NCBI GenBank assembly: GCA_020848655.1 | Contig: JADLHU010000013.1 | Location: forward strand, 28,324-92,323 | DNA length: 64,000 bases | Source: Novosphingobium sp. | GTDB taxonomy: Bacteria; Pseudomonadota; Alphaproteobacteria; Sphingomonadales; Sphingomonadaceae | Direction: 5' to 3' | Notes under the pieces: model-generated | Told to the model about the DNA's origin: nothing | Databases searched by the model: none | The model's input: only the letters and a program-made list of their open reading frames with translations | Translations under genes and position numbers: made by a program | Shown: positions 60,205 through 64,000 of the stretch, one piece after another | How the letters are laid out: each line of letters begins with the position of its first letter | Numbering within the stretch: position 1 is the first letter of the stretch

Positions 60205-60626
60205 CGCGTGGCTCCCTTGCGGCCAGCGTCGCAAGCGGCGGTGGCTTCGGCCCAGAGCGCGTCGGAAAAGTCGCTGCCGCGCAAGTCGTCGAATTCGATC
60301 AGCGATCCCTTCGGGTCATCCAGCCGGCACAGCAGGCCGGCGTGGAGCAGGCGCACCTCGCGGTTGTCGGGATCGTTCAGCGCGGCACGCTCCAGCGTCG
60401 CCAGCGCGCCCAGCAGGTCGCCATCGCGGATCTGGCGGCGGGCAAGGGCCAGCCCCGCGCCGGCCTGCTGCGTGGCGCGCGACAGCGCATCGAGCTGGGC
60501 CGGCGTTTCGGCGCGGGCGGGCACGGCCATGCCGCCAGGCAGGGCGGCGGCGAGCAGCGCGATCGTTGACGCCAGCCGTCGTGCCGGCAGCCCCCGTACC
60601 GGCAGGCCCCATACTGTCTGGCGCAT
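60201..60626 (-). CDS. Small exported TPR-like protein
   Basis: 141 residues with a signal sequence (LASTIALLAAALPGGMAVPARAE) and a helical repeat section ARRQIRDGDLLGALATLERAALNDPDNREVRLLHAGL-type, split here as GDLLGALATLERA and ALNDPDNREVRLLHAG, that fits one or two tetratricopeptide repeats. It overlaps the FecR-domain gene by four bases, so both act together, probably at the cell envelope. ATG 60626 has GGGAGA upstream. Function unknown. Confidence 0.75.
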   Translation of the reverse strand: MRQTVWGLPVRGLPARRLASTIALLAAALPGGMAVPARAETPAQLDALSRATQQAGAGLALARRQIRDGDLLGALATLERAALNDPDNREVRLLHAGLLCRLDDPKGSLIEFDDLRGSDFSDALWAEATAACDAGRKGATR

Positions 60627-60718
60627 CGCGTGTCTCCCGTCCCCGGCGCGCCATGCGGCGCGCTTGCCCCTGGGCCGCAGAATAGCACTTCTTGGGCCGT
60701 ATCCCAATTGAGAATGGT

Positions 60719-62500
60719 TCAGGCCGCGACGACCCGGTTGCGCCCGCCGCGCTTGGCCGCATAGAGCGCGCTGTCGGCGGCGTGGAGCAGATCGTCGGTG
60801 GTCTGGCCGGGCTGGTGACGGCCGACGCCGCAACTGATCGCGGTGGGCAGCTTCGCGCCTCCGGGCAGTTCGACCGGCACCGATGCGATGGCGCGCACGA
60901 TGCGCCGGCAGATCTCTTCCACGTCGATGTCGCGCGCGGCGTCGATCAGGATCGCGAATTCGTCGCCGCCCAGCCGGCCGATGGTATCCTGCGCGCGGAT
61001 CTGGCGCGTGATGCGCGCCGCGATTTCGCGCAGCACGGTGTCGCCGGCCAGATGGCCGCTGCTGTCGTTGATCAGCTTGAAGCGATCGACATCGATCATC
61101 GCCACCGCGATCGAGCCGGCCGGCGCGTGCGCCAGCGCTTCGTCCAGTCGGTCCATGAAGCCGGCGCGGTTGAGCACGCCGGTCAGCGAATCGGTCATCG
61201 CGGTGCGGGCCAGGGCATTGGCGTGATGCTTGCGCTCGGTGACGTTGTGTATGCTGGCCAGCGTGCCGGTGCACTGGCCGCGCTCGTCGATCAGCGCGCA
61301 GAACGTCGCCTCGAACCAGCGGTCGGCGCCATCGGGTGCGTGAAATTCGACCGCGTGCAACGTGTCGGGGCGTGCCAGCGCCAGAATGTGCGCCTGGTGC
61401 AGCCCCCAACTGTCCGACCGGCTGATCGCATCGAAGCTGTGGCCGACCAGTCCTTCGGCGCTGACCATGGGCAGCACGTCGGCCGAGCCGAGCGCCTTGC
61501 GGCAAATGCCGCCGCGATCGAACTGGACCAGCAGCGAAGGCGATTGCGAGGCAAGCAGGCGGAACGAGCGGTCGCTTTCCTCCAGCTTGTGCATCAGATC
61601 CCGCGATGCGGCCAGGGTGGCCGCCACCGGCAGGTTCAGGAGCAGCAGCGAAGCCAGGTAGAACTGGAAGAAGAACACCTGCATCTGCGGATCGCGCACC
61701 ATGATCGCGATCGGGCCCGATGCGGTCAGCGTGGTGGCGCCGCCCACGATCGCCACCAGCATCAGCGCCAGCTTGGTGCCCAGCCAGCCCTGCCGGAAGG
61801 TGACGAGCATCAGCGGCAGGCTGACCAGGAACAGCACGGGATACGTGCGGTTGAGGAAGACGATCGCGGTGATCGCCGCCGTCAGCGCCAGCAGACCGGC
61901 GGCTTCGGCGCGCTGCCGCCAGCTTTGCGCGCGGAAGCTGCGCAGGTAATCGCCCTGGAACACCGAGATCAGGAACGGCGTGGCGATCAGCAGGCCCAGC
62001 CCGTCGGCGATGAACCAGGTCAGCAGCGAAGGCAGGAATGGCGCATCATACAAGGCCAGCGCGATCAGCGCGCCGAAGATCCCGGCCGTGGCCGGTGCGA
62101 TCACCCCCGCCCAGGCCATGAAGGCCCAGACCGATGCCGGGCTCTTGAGGATCGCGTCGGGATGGTAGCTGCGGCGCAGGCCATAGGCCGCGATCGTCAC
62201 TTCCAGGATGTTGGCCAGGCCGAACAGCATCGGCGCGGTGACCGTGCCGCGCGTCAGCAGATTGGCGAAGGCATTGCCGATGAAGCCGGCCAGCAGCACC
62301 GGCCACCATGCGGATCGATTCCTGCGCAGCAGCAGCGCCAGCAGGATGGCGTTGGGCGGCCAGATCGCGGCGATGCTGCGCGTTGCGTTGGTCAGGTCGA
62401 TGGTCACGGCGGCCACGACGAAGTAAAGCGCGCCCGCGATGACGGGGGCGATCCATGTCGGGCGCGCGGTGGCGCGATCGCTGACGGCGTTGGGCAGCAT
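60719..62500 (-). CDS. Diguanylate cyclase with MASE1 membrane sensor, PAS and GGDEF domains
   Basis: 593 residues from ATG 62500 (a TTG at 62530 would add 10). The first 290 residues form about eight membrane helices of the MASE1 type (IAAIWPPNAILLALLLRR is the family block). A PAS domain follows (about 310-420), then GGDEF with active site RLGGDEF near residue 520 and the metal aspartate in MIDVDRFKLIND. It makes cyclic di-GMP. No EAL domain and the usual RxxD inhibitory site was not found. No good Shine-Dalgarno precedes either start. Confidence 0.9.
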   Translation of the reverse strand: MLPNAVSDRATARPTWIAPVIAGALYFVVAAVTIDLTNATRSIAAIWPPNAILLALLLRRNRSAWWPVLLAGFIGNAFANLLTRGTVTAPMLFGLANILEVTIAAYGLRRSYHPDAILKSPASVWAFMAWAGVIAPATAGIFGALIALALYDAPFLPSLLTWFIADGLGLLIATPFLISVFQGDYLRSFRAQSWRQRAEAAGLLALTAAITAIVFLNRTYPVLFLVSLPLMLVTFRQGWLGTKLALMLVAIVGGATTLTASGPIAIMVRDPQMQVFFFQFYLASLLLLNLPVAATLAASRDLMHKLEESDRSFRLLASQSPSLLVQFDRGGICRKALGSADVLPMVSAEGLVGHSFDAISRSDSWGLHQAHILALARPDTLHAVEFHAPDGADRWFEATFCALIDERGQCTGTLASIHNVTERKHHANALARTAMTDSLTGVLNRAGFMDRLDEALAHAPAGSIAVAMIDVDRFKLINDSSGHLAGDTVLREIAARITRQIRAQDTIGRLGGDEFAILIDAARDIDVEEICRRIVRAIASVPVELPGGAKLPTAISCGVGRHQPGQTTDDLLHAADSALYAAKRGGRNRVVAA

Positions 62501-62530
62501 CCGGGGTGTAGAGCAGGATAGGGTTTGCAA

Positions 62531-63058
62531 AGATTTAACGCCGCGCCGATGGCGGCCCTGGCGATCGGCGGGGCAGGGGCGCCTGGCGCGCGGCAGCCGG
62601 CTTGACCGCGGCGGCGAATTCGCCTAGGGGCCGCCGGTCTGGAAGGTGGCCTTGGCCTCGCTTCCATATTTTGAGCTGAACATTGCCGGTGCGCGAATGG
62701 GTCCGGGATGGATGGGTTTTCCCCTTCTGTCCGCACGAATCCATCTGGATCGCAAGCCGTCAAAGTAACCCGGCGCCACGGCGCGGGTGGAGTGTTTTCG
62801 GCTCACGACGCGCGTTGGCGGGCCCTGGCCCGCGGGCCAGGCGGTTTTCCTTGCGGAAGCAGCCCGGCGCCGGAACGCGCGACGTGGGGTTTGCCGCATC
62901 CTCCATCACGCCACGGTGCTGACCGGTTCGGACCCGCCCGATGATCCGCCGCGCCAGCGGCGATCCGGCCGGTGGGCCTGTCTTCGGTTCTCCGCCCGCA
63001 AGGGGCGATCCGCGCCGGCAATTCCGCTGGCACGGCAAAGCAAGGTGAAGAGTACTTC
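62531..63058. other. Leader/spacer before the str operon
   Basis: 528 bases with no supported gene, between the divergent diguanylate cyclase and rpsL. It should contain the rpsL promoter and a long untranslated leader, but no clear -35/-10 pair was recognised. A strong hairpin occurs at 62824-62841. Short open frames here show no family resemblance. Confidence 0.4.
62824..62841 (+). terminator. Hairpin in the rpsL leader, possible attenuator or terminator
   Basis: CCTGGCCCGCGGGCCAGG is a perfect 8-base inverted repeat, followed after three bases by TTTT. This is terminator-like on the plus strand and lies 218 bases before rpsL, so attenuation of the ribosomal operon is possible. Confidence 0.4.
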
Positions 63059-63430
63059 ATGCCGACTATCAACCAGTTGATCCGCAAGGGTCGCGTGCCG
63101 CAGAAGGCCAAGTCGAAGGTCCCTGCGATGGAGCAGAACCCGCAGAAGCGCGGCGTCTGCACCCGCGTCTACACGACGACCCCGAAGAAGCCGAACTCGG
63201 CGCTTCGCAAGGTGGCCAAGATCCGCCTGACCAACAGCCGCGAAGTCATCTCGTACATCCCGGGTGAAGGCCACAACCTGCAGGAGCACTCGGTCGTGCT
63301 GATCCGCGGCGGCCGCGTTCGCGATCTTCCCGGCGTGCGCTACCACGTGCTGCGCGGCGTGCTCGATACCCAGGGTGTCAAGGACCGCAAGCAGAGCCGT
63401 TCGAAGTACGGCGCCAAGCGTCCGAAGTGA
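63059..63430 (+). CDS. rpsL: 30S ribosomal protein S12
   Basis: 123 residues, full length. The decoding-centre loops are present: [13 protein letters not shown] with Lys43 unchanged, and [13 protein letters not shown], where residue 88 is Arg instead of the Lys found in most bacteria. I recall the same wording in other Sphingomonadales, so it is probably a lineage trait. Lys88Arg is a known streptomycin-resistance change in other bacteria. The ATG at 63059 has AAGGTGAAGAG upstream; a longer frame upstream is not coding. First gene of the str operon, followed by rpsG after 142 bases. Confidence 0.99.
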   Translation: MPTINQLIRKGRVPQKAKSKVPAMEQNPQKRGVCTRVYTTTPKKPNSALRKVAKIRLTNSREVISYIPGEGHNLQEHSVVLIRGGRVRDLPGVRYHVLRGVLDTQGVKDRKQSRSKYGAKRPK

Positions 63431-63572
63431 CCTGTCCGGGGGATGGGTCGCCTCGATCCTCCCCGGTTGATCACGCTGTTTTGACGAGGTGCACGTCGGC
63501 CGGTTGCTTGCCGCGATAGCGGGAAGGGCGGTCCGGGCGGGACAAGCCTCCAAGAGTTAAGGAATTCAAACG

Positions 63573-64000
63573 ATGTCACGTCGTCGTCGTCCCGAGAAGC
63601 GGGAAATCCTGCCTGATCCGAAGTTCGGTGATCAGGTCCTGTCGAAGTTCATGAACAACCTCATGCTCGACGGCAAGAAGTCGGTCGCGGAAAGCATCGT
63701 CTATGGCGCGCTGGAAACGATGGAAACCCGCGCCAAGGCGGATCCGGTTGGGCTGTTCCACAATGCGCTCGAGAACGTGAAGCCGCAAATCGAGGTCCGC
63801 AGCCGCCGCGTCGGCGGTGCGACCTACCAAGTTCCGGTTGAGGTCCGTCCCGAGCGTGCGCAGGCCCTGGCCATCCGCTGGCTGATCAGCGCGGCGCGCA
63901 ATCGTTCGGAAACGACGATGGCGGCGCGGCTTTCGGCCGAGTTGCTCGACGCAGCCAACAACCGCGGCAACGCGGTCAAGAAGCGCGAAGACACGCACCG
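63573..64000 (+). CDS. rpsG: 30S ribosomal protein S7 (3' end outside the window)
   Basis: 142 of about 156 expected residues are visible. [76 protein letters not shown] blocks (here given as [15 protein letters not shown] and [13 protein letters not shown]) and the nearly complete C-terminus identify S7, which nucleates assembly of the 30S head and represses its own operon in E. coli. AAGGA lies before the ATG at 63573. fusA and tuf would be expected beyond the window. Confidence 0.98.
   Translation, partial: MSRRRRPEKREILPDPKFGDQVLSKFMNNLMLDGKKSVAESIVYGALETMETRAKADPVGLFHNALENVKPQIEVRSRRVGGATYQVPVEVRPERAQALAIRWLISAARNRSETTMAARLSAELLDAANNRGNAVKKREDTH

Noticed and set aside
63059..63430. Acquired streptomycin-resistance mutation in rpsL
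   Set aside because: Arg88 occurs with other residues that I associate with Sphingomonadales S12, so a lineage trait is more likely than a selected mutation.

Overview
The window looks like a chromosomal segment of a GC-rich alphaproteobacterium of the order Sphingomonadales, probably a Novosphingobium-like bacterium. The grounds are the rpsL-rpsG pair with an S12 typical of that order, a MucR-type regulator, an SSS-PAS-histidine kinase, several TonB receptors, an EcfG-like promoter and very dense catabolic gene packing. No search could be run, so all names rest on reading the translated sequences and motifs.

Bases 1-36.8 kb are an accessory catabolic island with many ATGA or TGATG overlaps. 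On the plus strand, an XRE-cupin regulator precedes an operon of an enolase-superfamily enzyme, HyuA, HyuB, a CYP199-like P450 and a gamma-glutamyltransferase-like Ntn hydrolase (1.9-9.65 kb). On the minus strand lies an SDR, allantoinase-like hydantoinase, AtzA-like amidohydrolase, IclR regulator and MFS transporter operon (9.66-15.4 kb). A LysR gene and a second set (2OG-Fe(II) oxygenase, HyuA, HyuB) follow. Next come an SDR, a MetC-like PLP enzyme, a DUF3830 protein, a Nudix hydrolase and an aldehyde dehydrogenase; a LOG protein; then a Rieske oxygenase, a glutamine-synthetase-like ligase, a TonB receptor and an M20 peptidase. A minus-strand operon (SDR, D-glutamate-cyclase-like protein, PhyH oxygenase, SDR) closes the island. 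The enzymes suggest breakdown of a nitrogen-containing, probably cyclic amide or aromatic amine compound, perhaps through gamma-glutamylated intermediates. The substrate is unknown.

Bases 37-47.4 kb hold a MucR-like regulator with a histone-H1-like tail, a membrane hybrid histidine kinase with a transporter-like sensor domain, a Coq4 homologue and a four-gene MacAB-type efflux operon with its own NodT outer-membrane channel.

Bases 47.4-55.5 kb form an iron-acquisition locus. A Fur-like site precedes PepSY, DUF2271, DUF4198 and ApbE genes; the DUF2271 protein carries a perfect DGVSGAT flavinylation motif, the expected ApbE substrate. Convergent PiuC-type dioxygenase and TonB siderophore receptor genes complete the locus. 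An IS701-family element with a probable frameshift signal sits exactly between apbE and piuC.

Bases 55.7-62.5 kb are regulatory and stress genes (two Crp/Fnr proteins, a PNPOx-like stress protein, a hemerythrin, a single-domain response regulator, a FecR-domain protein with a small repeat protein, a MASE1-PAS-GGDEF cyclase). The window ends in the conserved str operon (rpsL, start of rpsG). No tRNA, rRNA or CRISPR array was seen.
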